Both the position numbers and the translations under genes were made by a program. Shown here piece after piece: positions 1 to 10,225 of a DNA stretch of 64,000 nucleotides. The DNA lies in NCBI GenBank assembly GCA_020342235.1, contig CP073212.1, positions 1,240,001-1,304,000 on the forward strand. Reading direction: 5' to 3'. The DNA comes from Saccharomycopsis phalli. Its lineage: Eukaryota > Ascomycota > Saccharomycetes > Ascoideales > Saccharomycopsidaceae. The notes below the pieces were generated by a model, which was not told where the DNA came from, did no database searches, and was given only the letters and a program-made list of their open reading frames with translations. Every line of letters starts with the position of its first letter. The first letter of the stretch is position 1.

Positions 1-128
1 CAATCCATTTCACTGAATCAATCCATTTCACTGAATCAATCCATTTCACTGAATCAATCCATTTCACTGAATCCATTTCACTGAATCAATCCATTTCACT
101 GAATCATATCCGAATCAATCCATTTCAC
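1..128. repeat. 18-bp minisatellite at the 3' end of BRL1
   Basis: About seven head-to-tail copies of caatccatttcactgaat, one shortened. On the minus strand every unit contains TGA. The unit nearest the gene supplies the BRL1 stop codon, so the array begins inside the coding end and runs into the 3' flank. It may continue beyond the window edge. Confidence 0.95.
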
Positions 129-1354
129 TTGAACCTCTCTCGTTTCCTTCTCATGGCTCTTAGACTCGGACTAAGCTTCGGAGTAAGCCTCAAGGGAGAA
201 GATCCCACCAACGACGAATTAAACACCGACTTTCGATAAGGCGTTCCGTCACCGTCGTCGGTCAAAAACGACGAGCTCATGAGCGGGGGAGAGGAGTCTG
301 TAAGGAGTTTATTAGGGCTCTTTTGCGGCGACTTGTCGTATTCTGTATGTGCCAAATTCTTATGCCGGTAGCTGTCAAAGATTGCGTTGTTCAATATCAA
401 GGAACCAACAATGCCCACGGTAAAGAAGATGATACTCTTCCATGAGATTGGTTTGATAAACCCATTGATGATCTCAGCAAACGTCTCAGCACCGATTTTA
501 GCTCTTCCCACCACCTTGGGATCGCGGCTCATGCACTTTTCCCAGGTCATACACGAGACTTCCAAAGCAGGTACTCGTTTCTCTGGAGAACAGTGGTTGC
601 GCTCGTACTCACGTGCACACAATGCAATTTCCTGGGTGATTTCAATGAGCTGGGTGTCGATTTTGTTGTTGATGTCGGTGCGGATCGTCAAGAGGAAGAT
701 GCTGATGAAGTATAGTACCACGGATATGAGGAGAAGGTTCACAAGTAGCTGGAGGTACAACGAAATGACAAACGGGATCTGCGGATCGACAAATACCCTC
801 TTAAAAAGCGGCACTGTTTCCTTGGTCTCGACGTCCTGGACATATTCGCGGTAGCTTGGTTCGTCCCGCGGCGAATACACGGTCTTTTGCTTGGAAAACA
901 ACACCGATGCGGTCATGACCGGATTCACTGTTCCGTCGGAAATCGCTTGTTGGATTTCCGGATGCGTCCGGAGCGTGTTGCTGGACAAGTTGAGGCGGTG
1001 CGGCGAGTTTTTCAAAATCAGCTGTGGCGTGTTCCTCAAGTTGGGGCGTAACTGCAACTTGTGGTTATTTTTCGTGTCAATGTCCGCCTTCAGCTGGCGA
1101 AGCTTGCTCAAAATCCTGCTATTCCGCTCGCCACTCGTCTCGTTCATCACTTTCATCACACTGCTATCCTCAGTCCAGTCGTCGTCGAGCACAGACCCGT
1201 ACTTTATCTGGCCAAACGTCTCGCCAACAAGCGCCTTTTTCTTGGTCGATACATAGTCGTCTGCCGTGATTCCTTTGCTCGCGTCGTCGAGCTTGATGGG
1301 CGTGAACGACGAAACGTTGTGGATCGAGCCACCCGAATCATTGTATAAGCTCAT
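125..1354 (-). CDS. BRL1: Nuclear-envelope protein of the Brl1/Brr6 family
   Basis: This 409-residue protein has the Brl1/Brr6 (di-sulfide nucleocytoplasmic transport) architecture. A long polar N-terminal region is followed by a hydrophobic span near residues 195-225 (ISLYLQLLVNLLLISVVLYF). Next comes a lumenal loop with four cysteines (LCARE, HCSPE, SCMTW, KCMSR), a second span around 305-328 (SIIFFTVGIVGSLILNNAIF), and a basic, Ser-Pro-rich tail. The family acts at the nuclear envelope in nuclear pore assembly and membrane lipid homeostasis; the four cysteines form two disulfides in the perinuclear space. The start is the first ATG of the frame. Brl1 and Brr6 are paralogues, so the symbol could be BRR6; the long N-terminal region favours BRL1. 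The stop codon lies in a minisatellite unit. Confidence 0.85.
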   Translation of the reverse strand: MSLYNDSGGSIHNVSSFTPIKLDDASKGITADDYVSTKKKALVGETFGQIKYGSVLDDDWTEDSSVMKVMNETSGERNSRILSKLRQLKADIDTKNNHKLQLRPNLRNTPQLILKNSPHRLNLSSNTLRTHPEIQQAISDGTVNPVMTASVLFSKQKTVYSPRDEPSYREYVQDVETKETVPLFKRVFVDPQIPFVISLYLQLLVNLLLISVVLYFISIFLLTIRTDINNKIDTQLIEITQEIALCAREYERNHCSPEKRVPALEVSCMTWEKCMSRDPKVVGRAKIGAETFAEIINGFIKPISWKSIIFFTVGIVGSLILNNAIFDSYRHKNLAHTEYDKSPQKSPNKLLTDSSPPLMSSSFLTDDGDGTPYRKSVFNSSLVGSSPLRLTPKLSPSLRAMRRKRERFK

Positions 1355-2259
1355 ACAAAGGATGGAGAGATTTGGTTTGCAAACATAAACAGCTGACTAA
1401 TACGGCGGGAATACTGACTAATGAATATGAAATGCTGACTAATGAAATGATGACTAATGAAATGATGACTAATGAAATGTAACATACTGACTAATCGGCA
1501 TGGGTTGTACAGCCTAGTGGTTTTAATGTGTAGTTTGATGGTGGTATATTCAAGTTGATGTAGTTTGTATATTACATTTGACAATTGATAGGTCATTGTT
1601 TAACCATCTTGTAACATCTTGTTTGGCCAGTTGGTGACATAAATCATTTCCTGTGAACATATATATACAGTTTGGTGGTTGAGGTTAGTATCGATAGTCA
1701 ATTCTAATGATTCTCTTGATCTTCATGGTAATTAATTGTACATCTTTCCTTGTCCTGTAGATTGTTTCTTGTCCTGTAGATTGTTTCTTGTCCTGTAGAT
1801 TGTTTCTTGTCCTGTAGATTGTTTCTTGTCCTGTAGATTGTTCCTCATCGAGTAATCGGTAAATTTGATTCTCTATGCCAATGTTAATCTTACTATGCAG
1901 TCTTGCTCCAATATGCCTCTCCCATTCAACATGTCTAGCCATTTAGTTGACACAAAAATATCCTTCCCGCCATAATATCCTCACCATATTACCAGTCATT
2001 CCTCTAAAAATACACCTTCTAGCCAAGGCATTTGCTTGTCCACTAGACTGCAATATTCTCCTGCTAATTCCCGGCACTCCTTCATTAAACCCAACATCTG
2101 CCTGTTACAACTACCCATACAAATGGCTGGTGCACTTCTTTAATCATTGGCAAACTAGCCAAGAAACTCTCACATTGTTACACTGCTTCATTACATCCAG
2201 TCATATTTACATAGATTTCATATTAGTCACAAGACCTCTCCACTTTTACATCCCCCGCA
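1355..2259. other. Intergenic BRL1-SHY1 with two small tandem arrays
   Basis: No convincing gene. It holds a 15-bp array (actaatgaaatgatg-like, about 1415-1495) just upstream of BRL1. It also holds five 19-bp units of ttgtcctgtagattgtttc (about 1750-1844). Short open frames over these arrays are low-complexity and are not called. Confidence 0.7.
1750..1844. repeat. 19-bp minisatellite, five units
   Basis: Five nearly perfect direct copies of ttgtcctgtagattgtttc lie head to tail. The unit is unrelated to the 18-bp array at the window start and is not found elsewhere in the window. Confidence 0.93.
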
Positions 2260-3318
2260 TCATTGGTACATCTCCGCATGACGCATTTTCGACTTCATTG
2301 GACTCACATTCTTTCTCATCAACACATACACCACCAAAACACCCGAAATCAACGCCAAACTGTACCATGTGACCATATACTCCAAGTGGTTGTTCCGGAT
2401 ATTGATATCCGGATCGGTGCCAAGAGGAACACCCAGCTTGAGAAACTGCTTCATCGTGTAGTCATACCGTTCCTCATGCTCCTTCTTGTTCCACGGAAGC
2501 CACAGCCCTGATGCTTCTTCGGTTTCTCCGTAGTTTGTGAAATCCTCCAACTGCTGGAAGTATACTGGAAGCGTATTGGACCGCAGAACCATGTCGTAAA
2601 TATCTGGGTACACCAATAGGCGGATGTTCTTGTCGTTTTGTAGGTTCATCTTTCCGGCCTTTACCTTTTTCCGAAGACAGCACACAATTTGCGTGGTTCC
2701 CATTGGTAACGATCTCGCATGCAATTTACTGGCTAACCGTTTTTTTGGGTCTACAAACTCCTCACTGACAAATCCCCGGCTAACCAAGACCTTTTTGCCC
2801 TTGTTTGGACCCTCGCTAGTGATCACAAACGGCGTGTAGACAAAATACCCCCGGATCTCGTTAAAGAGCCGTGGTCCAACAAACAACTCCTCGTGATGGA
2901 CAAACTGGCCTTCGAGCTTGAACTTGGTGAACTCCAAATCCTCATCAAATTCCAGAATTTCCTTCTCGTCGGTTGGAATAACCACTTTCTGAATGTCCGT
3001 CGCTGGAGCCGCCAATCTGTCCTGGAGATTGTGGATAAGATCGGTTTTCCAATGCAACCTGCGATATTGCCAGTTACCCAATTTGAAGCATAAAACCGGC
3101 ATCAAAATAAGAAGAGACACCACAACTGCGTTTTTTAGCGTGAAATTAGACTTGTGGCCGTCCGGTTCGATTTTCGAGGCTCTTAAATCAGAGGCATGGC
3201 GGGAAAACGGGGTTTTAAAGGGAACTACCAGCTTGGCAGTCAAAAAATAGGACCGGCTAGATGCCAATGAACGATTTAATAGCAAATGCGAGAGTCGTGG
3301 AACTCTTGCAGCAAACAT
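2260..3318 (-). CDS. SHY1: SURF1-family cytochrome c oxidase assembly factor
   Basis: This 352-residue SURF1/Shy1 homologue is a mitochondrial inner-membrane factor that helps mature Cox1 during complex IV assembly. The chosen ATG gives a basic, Ser/Leu-rich presequence (MFAARVPRLSHLLLNRSLASS). The frame is open further upstream, but only from a GTG codon. After the presequence come an N-terminal membrane span (VVVSLLILMPVLCF) and the family signature LGNWQYRRLHWK. The large intermembrane-space domain includes LVSRGFV and GTTQIVCCLRKK, and a second span near the C-terminus (WYSLALISGVLVVYVL) precedes a basic tail. Length and two-span topology match the family. The gene is convergent with nothing, since BRL1 lies downstream on the same strand. 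Confidence 0.92.
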   Translation of the reverse strand: MFAARVPRLSHLLLNRSLASSRSYFLTAKLVVPFKTPFSRHASDLRASKIEPDGHKSNFTLKNAVVVSLLILMPVLCFKLGNWQYRRLHWKTDLIHNLQDRLAAPATDIQKVVIPTDEKEILEFDEDLEFTKFKLEGQFVHHEELFVGPRLFNEIRGYFVYTPFVITSEGPNKGKKVLVSRGFVSEEFVDPKKRLASKLHARSLPMGTTQIVCCLRKKVKAGKMNLQNDKNIRLLVYPDIYDMVLRSNTLPVYFQQLEDFTNYGETEEASGLWLPWNKKEHEERYDYTMKQFLKLGVPLGTDPDINIRNNHLEYMVTWYSLALISGVLVVYVLMRKNVSPMKSKMRHAEMYQ

Positions 3319-3449
3319 TTTTTTTATTTCAATGTTCGGGGTATGAATTGAGTGTCGTGAATATCTGGTGTTTGTTTTCAATGGTTGCGTGATCACGTGC
3401 GTAGACCCCGATACGCGAGATGTATTTTAGATTGATGGATATTCATGTC

Positions 3450-3565
3450 TGGATAAAGCTATACTAGGCACCAGAAAGGATATTGATATTGACCATGTAA
3501 AAACCAAGGATGGAGTCGCTAAATAAGTGTCGAGAGAAGACCCTTGGGATGAAGCTTTTGACTGG
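3450..3565 (+). mobile_element. Very old solo LTR scrap, Ty1/copia family A
   Basis: The piece keeps, in order, the family-A landmarks aagctatactaggc, ggatattgatattgacc, ggatggagtcgc and cgagagaagaccc. The clean copies at about 22335 and 60570 show the same blocks. It is highly diverged, so it is probably the oldest family-A copy here. No internal region is attached. Confidence 0.6.
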
Positions 3566-3604
3566 GTCGTAAGAAAGGCTTGATGATGATTCCAAAGAAA
3601 TATC

Positions 3605-3700
3605 AATCTTTATATTTGTAATTGGCTCTATATTTTCCGAAAATATAGTGATTTGTCACCTATATTGTCACTTGAGATATCCAGATATACTTTTGAGAAT
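3605..3700 (+). mobile_element. Possible very old LTR scrap, family B
   Basis: Blocks resembling family B occur in order: tttatatttgtaattggc, ctatattttccg, tagtgatttgtcacctatattgtcac. The cleaner copies at about 26145 and 42745 read ttagctatatattgtctccgg. Similarity is weak and rests on colinearity. Confidence 0.35.
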
Positions 3701-5002
3701 CCCCATTTCATTTCCAATGAACCTCGTCGGTACCATAATCAATACATTTATCGTAAATGAAATAAACATGGACTAAAGTGTTTATGACAACACAACAAAG
3801 ACTCAGTGGGACCAAGTGGGTGTCATCTTTAACTCATTTTACTACTGGCATTGGATTGCCAACTTCTACCTCACTCTTTGAGAATATACCACCATCCAGA
3901 TTCTACTGAAATCATTTACCATTACAAAGGTAGGAAGTAAGTTGATGAATAGTAAAGGTATGTTCGTGTTGGGGAGTGATGGAGAGTGGTCAAAAAAGTG
4001 CATTGTAAGTCAAGTGGGTCAAAAAGTAGGCCAATCGTAAACTAATTCAATTGCAAACATCAACCTAATTTTCGTATAATATGCGACGTTTTGCATCATA
4101 AAATCAAGCAAAAAAAACTGCTTGTTGGTAGTCAAAGTATTTATTTATGGACTATGGCCACTTGTAAGTAAATGGACCTTGTGTATTTTGACCATTCCGA
4201 AAAGAACATCATTTGTCAATCTTGTTTGAGACCATAATTGGATACACTAGCCATTTAGTGACTTGGCAAAACCCGTCGTATACCAAAGCCGTATATCCAA
4301 GGGCTAGGTGCATAACTGCCCATGCAAACTAGAAAACATTTTACATGAAACAATCTACAAGACATGATGAGGAAAGTTGAACTAAACGGATCTTGACGAA
4401 GATCAATTGCCTGACTAACTTCGTCTACTTTTGGACGGTTTACGACTTACATGGACCTATATGGTAATAGGTTGGACAATAAGATAAAAGGAAAGTGAGC
4501 AGAGAAAATGTAAAAACGAACCAGTAAACAATGTATGAAAAAATAAACGAAAACTCTGGGAAGAGCGTTGCTAAAAAACTGTAATACAACAAAAATTTCT
4601 AACCGTTTCCAGGAAAATCTTCATCTGTCCAAATAGGCATGACTACTTGGAAATTCAAAACCAATTAATGCCTTGGGCTAATGTCTTGCAATGCAGCCAA
4701 CAATTTTTGTCATCTTCATTTGACTCCTCCATGAAATAAATTTCGTACCCTTTACAGTCCATACGAGACTAAATCAACCAAATAACCCTCGATGCAAACA
4801 GCAGGACAAGACTGAAATCAACAGATCATAGACAAGGATCCACAAATCAGAGTTGTACCTAAAATACTTGCAGGATGATCCAACCCTGTTACCATTTAAT
4901 ACCATGACAGTGTCACGTCACCACCAGGGTTCCCACCCGGGCTCACAACCCAGAAAACCAAAGATAAGCAACATCGAGGCCAACTCTTGAGAGTACGTGA
5001 AC

Positions 5003-6208
5003 ATGATTTCTTGGGAAGAAGTAACAGACGGCCGGCAAGGCTGGATCTTGACTGGACTCTCGTCGCTCATGTGTTTTATCGGCTGTTTGATCATCTATGC
5101 CGATGTGTGGTACAAAACACTCTTCCCGCGCTATTCAAAGACCCACCAGTTTCATATCCGAAGCAACGGCAAGTTTCTCATTGGGGCACTTAGTTTTTCG
5201 GGTGGCTCTTTGATGTTTACTGCCATGGGCAAAATGTTTCCGCGTGTTCTGGTGTACCTTGAGAAGCACAAGTACTTTGCGCATCACCCCCACCAGACCC
5301 AAATGGTGGTTTTAGCGTGTTTGGTGGCCGGAGTGGCAATCTACTCCACCTTGAATGCCGTGATCCACCATTTTACCGCAGAGAGCATCATTCATTGTGC
5401 CCATGACGAAGAAGCCGATCACGAACATTCGCACCATACCCACGAGACTACACCGTTGTTGGACCCGGGGAAAAGCGTGGCCAAGAAGCCGTCGTTGAAA
5501 TTCACCCAGCTCAACTCCATCGGCGCGTTGCAGTATTTGAAGCATCCGTTTTGCAAAGAGTCGTGCCAACGGCAATTGGTGGGCTACTCGAGGCCCTCTG
5601 ATTGTGAAGGGTGTGAGGAGTTGGAGGACCAGAGCCTGATTGAACACTTGTTGATTGTTTCAGAGTCCGAGGCCGAAGACCACGAGCATCATCTGAACGA
5701 CCATAAGCACCAGAGTATTGAGACTTCAGTGCTGCGACTCTTTTCCATCGGCCTTCAGACGACGTTGGCGATCTCGCTTCACAAATTCCCCGAAGGTTTC
5801 ATATACTATGCCACCGCAAAGATTGACCGTGACCTCAGCTTGAACATCTTCTTGTCCTTGGCAATCCACAACATCGCAGAAGGTTTCAGCATGACCTTAC
5901 CTCTTTACTTGGCTCTCAACTCGCGGCCCAAGGCCCTTCTTATTTCGGGAATCTTGGGCTCAGTCTCCCAGCCAGTAGGTGCGTTGATAGGCTCGCTTGT
6001 GCTTCCTCATGACCCGTCGCAGATCGATCTGGACCACCTCAACTTGGTTTTCGGGTGCTTGATGGCATTGACATCGGGATTCTTGATGGTTATTGGCGTT
6101 CAGATGTTGGTCAGCAGCGTTGGGTTTGGTGGGAACCAAGATTTTGTTATTCGTTGGTGTATTGCAGGGGTCGTGGTGATTTGCGTCACCAGCACCTTGA
6201 CTGGATAG
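5003..6208 (+). CDS. ZRT3: ZIP-family zinc transporter (Zrt3-like)
   Basis: This 401-residue multi-span ZIP (SLC39) protein most resembles yeast vacuolar Zrt3, which releases stored zinc to the cytosol. Three N-terminal spans (LSSLMCFIGCLIIYADV; a Gly/Ser-rich span; MVVLACLVAGVAIYS) precede His-rich loops (DEEADHEHSHHTHE and EAEDHEHHLNDHKH) likely to bind zinc. The ZIP transport signature follows: LHKFPEGF in TM4 and AIHNIAEGFSM in TM5. Three more spans close the protein. The frame is open two codons further upstream from GTG only, so the ATG giving MISWEEV is used. Orthology to ZRT3 rather than another vacuolar ZIP is inferred from length and loop layout. Confidence 0.88.
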   Translation: MISWEEVTDGRQGWILTGLSSLMCFIGCLIIYADVWYKTLFPRYSKTHQFHIRSNGKFLIGALSFSGGSLMFTAMGKMFPRVLVYLEKHKYFAHHPHQTQMVVLACLVAGVAIYSTLNAVIHHFTAESIIHCAHDEEADHEHSHHTHETTPLLDPGKSVAKKPSLKFTQLNSIGALQYLKHPFCKESCQRQLVGYSRPSDCEGCEELEDQSLIEHLLIVSESEAEDHEHHLNDHKHQSIETSVLRLFSIGLQTTLAISLHKFPEGFIYYATAKIDRDLSLNIFLSLAIHNIAEGFSMTLPLYLALNSRPKALLISGILGSVSQPVGALIGSLVLPHDPSQIDLDHLNLVFGCLMALTSGFLMVIGVQMLVSSVGFGGNQDFVIRWCIAGVVVICVTSTLTG

Positions 6209-6580
6209 TGTGTATTGTATATAACGAGGTGGGAAGTATTGCGTGTATAGCTCTCAAATGACGAGTCTTGCGTGGTGCAAGTTGGGAAAGTAGTATTGTA
6301 GTATACATTGTTTATGTCAAAGTATTTTGGTTTGTGAGATACTAGTATTGTCGTCATGGTCAGTCTGGTACTTGTAGCAGAACAACGGATATTCGATATA
6401 TACAATGAAGTAACATGGTGTTGTCATGAATATGGTGTTTGCAAAACACATATTTCGCCCGTATTTATCTTAAAATGCTCTCAAGATCATATAACAATCC
6501 GCAAAAAGTGTAGTTGGTGCTATTGAGCTCGTTACAAATACAGTGTAGTGATTCTAGCAGTTTTAAAAATACCACCAATG

Positions 6581-6708
6581 TATGGTCTAAGCTGTTGTGC
6601 TTAAAGACAGGTAGCTTCCAACAAAGTGCGGTCTAAGCTGTCATCTAAAAACTGATAACTTCCAGAAAAGTATAGTCTAAGCTGTTTGGAAACTTCCAAT
6701 ATAGACAC
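6581..6708. repeat. Imperfect ~55-bp repeat, three units
   Basis: Three copies of a block containing gtctaagctgt followed by an aacttcca/agcttcca word, spaced at about 55 bp and diverged. It looks like an old minisatellite downstream of ZRT3. Confidence 0.65.
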
Positions 6709-8283
6709 TCAATTGTGAATCAACTGAAATGAGAAAAGAGAGCTTCATATTAATCAGTATTTGCATGTCTTTCCGACCTTGTCTAGTGATGTAGTTTAAC
6801 GACTTGAGATTTGGTCATCACAAAGGGAGTAGCTCTAATAATCTATAGTCTACTGTTACAACTTAGTCGGTACAAGTGCATTTTAGAACTTTGCAACATG
6901 GCCTACAGCGCAAACAGTTTAGTAGCAACGGCACTGCCGCTTTTGGAAAGGAATCAAGAGCCAGTTCACTACATGTGAGTGGTGCATTGTATGGTGAATC
7001 AACAAGTAACAAGATAGAAACAAAATGAAAATAGACCCATTTCAATTACTAATAAATCTATTCACTGGCCAATGGGAATATCCAAAGGACATTCCTTTAT
7101 CAGAGTTCAAACCGGTTATAGTTGGCGAGTGTTTGGGAATGATCTTGTCGTTTTGGAGTTTTCACTTTGCTACTTTCCGGAAAGTTTGGTAATTGCTTAA
7201 ATTGAAAACAGCAGTTCTTTCCCACTGGACAGAAGCACAGAGTTGGTCGAGTACATCAATGGGCGGTGCTTCTGTATACCGGGGTTTCCCGATTGATAAA
7301 CAGTGATGGCCAAAAACGCTAGAACCCCTTTGAGAAGGAATTTAATACAATGTAGTGCAATACCTAACCATGTCTGTGTTCAAGTGGCCTGCAAATGCCT
7401 CTGTTTTGCATAATTATCATGTGGAATAGTTCTACTAGACTGATCCTACAGAAGGAGTGGGTCGAGTCGATTTCTAGGAATTAAATCGGGACATTTGTGC
7501 CTTGAAGTGACATTACCAAACAAGTGTAAATGTAAATAGTGTAAGTGCCTGTTTTTTCAGCACGAGTAACCGTTGATGATTCAAAGATCTCCCAGCATTT
7601 TAGTCAAGGCATGCTAAGGTGATTTTATTAATATAGGTTCCTGGCTCGTTGAAAGTTTTGGTGATGCTTTCTACAAACTTGATAATACAAAGCATGATAC
7701 CATGGCTAAATATGTTAAATAACTGCTTAATTTAATACCATCATAGTGACTTGAGTCCCATTCCAAACATTACCCATGAACAATCACTGATGGGGCCATG
7801 ATTCTCAAAAGGCAGTACATTGTTACAAAAAAGCGAGACGGAATTAGGAACTTTGGACGTAATTCCGTGCCACTTATGACCTACTACTATTAATAAGTCC
7901 TGCAATCACATGGGGGAAACGGCAGGTTACTCGGGAGAAACGGCAACAAGGTCCTGGGTAATCATTTGAAATAGCCATATAAATCTAGACAGAGTAGCCA
8001 AATGATTTCTGCGCTGGATGCCTAGTAGAGTGCTCATTTGGCGTTGTCTGGACACGTATATAGAATAAATGATGGTAAGTTGCTATGCGACTAAGAGGCA
8101 GTGACTAATGTATGTCAAATGTATTAAACCATTGTACATTTTCCAAGGACCACATTTACTATGTTAGTTGATGAGATTTTTATTCTCATTATATGCCAAT
8201 TTTAGCCTTTGCTAAAACACTGGTTTATTTGCCAGCTGGATGGAAAATGATGCGGACATGTCAAAAGACATGGCTACGCGAAC

Positions 8284-8343
8284 TAAGTATACTGTGTATA
8301 GATCAATGTCAACCAAGTATACTGCGTATAGATCAATGCCAAC
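8284..8343. repeat. 30-bp direct duplication
   Basis: Two adjacent copies of a 30-bp block containing aagtatactg and gtatagatcaatg, differing at about two positions. They lie in gene-free DNA. Confidence 0.85.
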
Positions 8344-8840
8344 TTTCAAACACCTTAATGAGAAGTAATGAGTTTAGTATCAAAGATAATTGACAATGAT
8401 TATCAAGATCCAACTCAAGAATCGTATGCGCATGACAATTGGCATGGGGAAGCTACCAGACTTTTATTAATGCATTTATTCAGGGGAAAGTATTTCTTGT
8501 ACGGTATATATTACCAGTTCCAGGGCACCACATTGGATGAACTGAATAGACTGGTGACAATAAGATAAAAGGAGACAATTGGCCAGTGAGTCAAGGCAAC
8601 AACGCAAAAAGTGAGACAAACGTAAAGCTGGGTGAATCAACACGAGACATGGAGACAATGACAGATATTTCTGATACAATTGCATGGTACGTTTTGATTT
8701 CCCTTGACAATTACAACACAAGACTAGCCATTTCCCTACAAGGTACGTAAACCAATGGTATCCAAAGCCAATAGTTCAACCATGACAAACTACGACTACA
8801 AATGCAGGCTACCTTATTAATTAACAACAACATTAAGTGA

Positions 8841-10010
8841 TTAAAACTCTTCTTTGGCCTGGTTCTCGCGGGCCAAACGCTCCTCCATCTCCTTCAACTC
8901 CTTTTCTCTATTAAGCAACTCCTGGCGTCTCTTCAACAACTCTCGTTCGATCTTCACCTCATACTCCTTCAACCGCTCCTCCTCGAGCTTGATCTGCTCC
9001 TCACGTGCAATGTACCCGTCGCTGCCGTTTCCAACCGATGCCGATCGGCTCTTGCTGTCTCGGGCGGTCTTTGGATCGGCAAAACTATCCTCCTCCTCCT
9101 CTTCGTCATCGTCCTTGTTGGTGGACAACGCCTCGGTCCGGAACTTCTCATACAAAATCTCGTGGGTGTACTCCTTCAAGTCCTGCAAGTGGCTGATCAA
9201 CAACGCGTTCCGAAGAATGATAAAGTCGCTCTGCTCTGGGTCCTCGATATCTATGATACCCCACGGATATTTCCGCGCGCGGATCATCGTGCCGTCCTCG
9301 GCGGTAACCGTCTCGTTGGACCCTACAACCGCAAACGGAATGAGCGTCTTCAAGTAGGTGTTTGCGTCGATGGTCTCCTCGTCGTCATAGTCCAAGTCCA
9401 ACGGGAAGTCGTAGATCGGGATGTTGTAGTACTTGATATCTTCGTTGATGAGCTTCTTGTTCAACTCAAGCTCCTGGCGGGTGAGCGAGTCGCTCTTGGA
9501 AATAACGGGAATCACATTGGCCAAGTTGCCCAACTTCGACATGATGGTCACGTCAATTTCGCGCAATCCATGGCCAGTAGGCACAATAAAGTACAAAAGC
9601 GCGTGCACACGGCCGTCCTTGAACCGCGGGTTCCGTCTCACCCGGCTCTCCTCAAGCAAAATCTCATCATACTGGTGCCGGATGTACTCAATGATCTTCT
9701 CAAAAGTCTGCTCGTTATTGATCGAGTCGCCAAACCCCGGGGTGTCAATAATCGTCAACGAGATCTTAACACCCTCCTCGTCCTCCAAGTCCACGTTTTC
9801 CGTCCGCAACGTCAACTCCCGGTCCATTGAGTCGTCACTAGGGTCAATAAGCGTAGACGACGGCAGAACCACTTCCTGGCCGCACAAACTGTTGATGAAC
9901 GTCGACCGACCGGTCCCAGACTGGCCCACAACCATGAGCGTGAACTGAATGCCCTTTTTCAAGCTCTTTTTCTTTCTAAGCGCCGCCGATGAATGGATAA
10001 CCGCAACCAT
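8841..10010 (-). CDS. CDC11: Septin Cdc11
   Basis: This 389-residue septin is the subunit at the ends of yeast septin rods that builds the bud-neck ring. After MVAVIHSSAALRKKKSLKKG it has a P-loop-like GQSGTGRST (about residues 29-37). Arg replaces the usual Lys, as in known Cdc11 proteins, which bind nucleotide poorly. DTPGFGD (G3) and the septin word RRNPRFKDGRVH follow, then ISKSD in place of AKAD (G4). RKYPWGI and the septin unique element (NALLISHLQDLKEYTHEILYE) come next, and a long acidic/basic coiled coil ends the protein. The frame is open upstream to another ATG, but those codons cover a probable intron acceptor. The second ATG is therefore chosen, matching other Cdc11 N-termini. 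Confidence 0.93.
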   Translation of the reverse strand: MVAVIHSSAALRKKKSLKKGIQFTLMVVGQSGTGRSTFINSLCGQEVVLPSSTLIDPSDDSMDRELTLRTENVDLEDEEGVKISLTIIDTPGFGDSINNEQTFEKIIEYIRHQYDEILLEESRVRRNPRFKDGRVHALLYFIVPTGHGLREIDVTIMSKLGNLANVIPVISKSDSLTRQELELNKKLINEDIKYYNIPIYDFPLDLDYDDEETIDANTYLKTLIPFAVVGSNETVTAEDGTMIRARKYPWGIIDIEDPEQSDFIILRNALLISHLQDLKEYTHEILYEKFRTEALSTNKDDDEEEEEDSFADPKTARDSKSRSASVGNGSDGYIAREEQIKLEEERLKEYEVKIERELLKRRQELLNREKELKEMEERLARENQAKEEF

Positions 10011-10025
10011 TGGGTGTGTAAAGGT

Positions 10026-10108
10026 CTGAAAAGTGCAACCTGTTATTAAGCTATGCATGGCCGGGTAAGTCCCAGGGATGATCCATGTGGGTGGATATGC
10101 AAACTCAC
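10026..10108 (-). other. Probable 5'-UTR intron of CDC11
   Basis: Reading the minus strand, AAG|GTGAGT (donor at about 10108) is followed by a branch-like CTTAATAAC (about 10042-10050). An acceptor CTTTTCAG follows at 10026, about 15 nt downstream of the branch site. The 83-nt intron ends 15 nt before the chosen ATG. Upstream exon sequence in that frame has a TGA and no in-frame ATG. The intron would therefore lie in the leader, although the exon-exon junction keeps the frame open. Confidence 0.55.
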
Positions 10109-10149
10109 CTTAAGGTTTTTGAAATATTGATGTAGTTTCAGTCATGTTT

Positions 10150-10225
10150 ACCAATTTCATAATTTTACAATTTTACAATTTTACAATTTTACAATTTTAC
10201 AATTTTACAATTTCACCAATTCTAC
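10150..10225. repeat. 8-bp satellite aattttac
   Basis: About six perfect units followed by diverged ccaattctacc/ccaatttcacc units. It sits immediately upstream of the putative first exon of CDC11, so it may overlap the promoter or transcript start. Confidence 0.9.

Larger units (their letters stand above)
3319..5002. other. SHY1-ZRT3 divergent intergenic region
   Basis: About 1.7 kb between two divergently transcribed genes. The SHY1-proximal part contains TCACGTG-like sites and two decayed LTR scraps listed separately. The rest (about 3700-4990) is AT-rich unique sequence without a supported gene. No clear Zap1-type site was recognised upstream of ZRT3. Confidence 0.6.
6209..8840. other. 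2.6-kb gene-free interval ZRT3-CDC11
   Basis: Both flanking genes converge on this interval, so no promoter is required here. It is AT-rich unique DNA with no convincing coding frame on either strand. It contains a roughly 55-60-bp imperfect repeat around the word gtctaagctgt (three units, about 6581-6708). It also has a 30-bp direct duplication at about 8284-8343. Confidence 0.6.

Noticed and set aside
1-128. CRISPR-like regular repeat
   Set aside because: Units are head to tail without spacers, in a eukaryotic genome. It is a minisatellite.
2260-3396. SHY1, IRA2, MIH1 and ZRT3 frames taken at full open length
   Set aside because: The furthest upstream codons are GTG or TTG, not ATG. The first in-frame ATG was used for each (3318, 19043, 33096, 5003).
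6863-7045. 60-codon minus-strand frame with hydrophobic start and many Cys
   Set aside because: It could look like a small secreted peptide, but it is isolated, short, and lacks promoter or conservation evidence.
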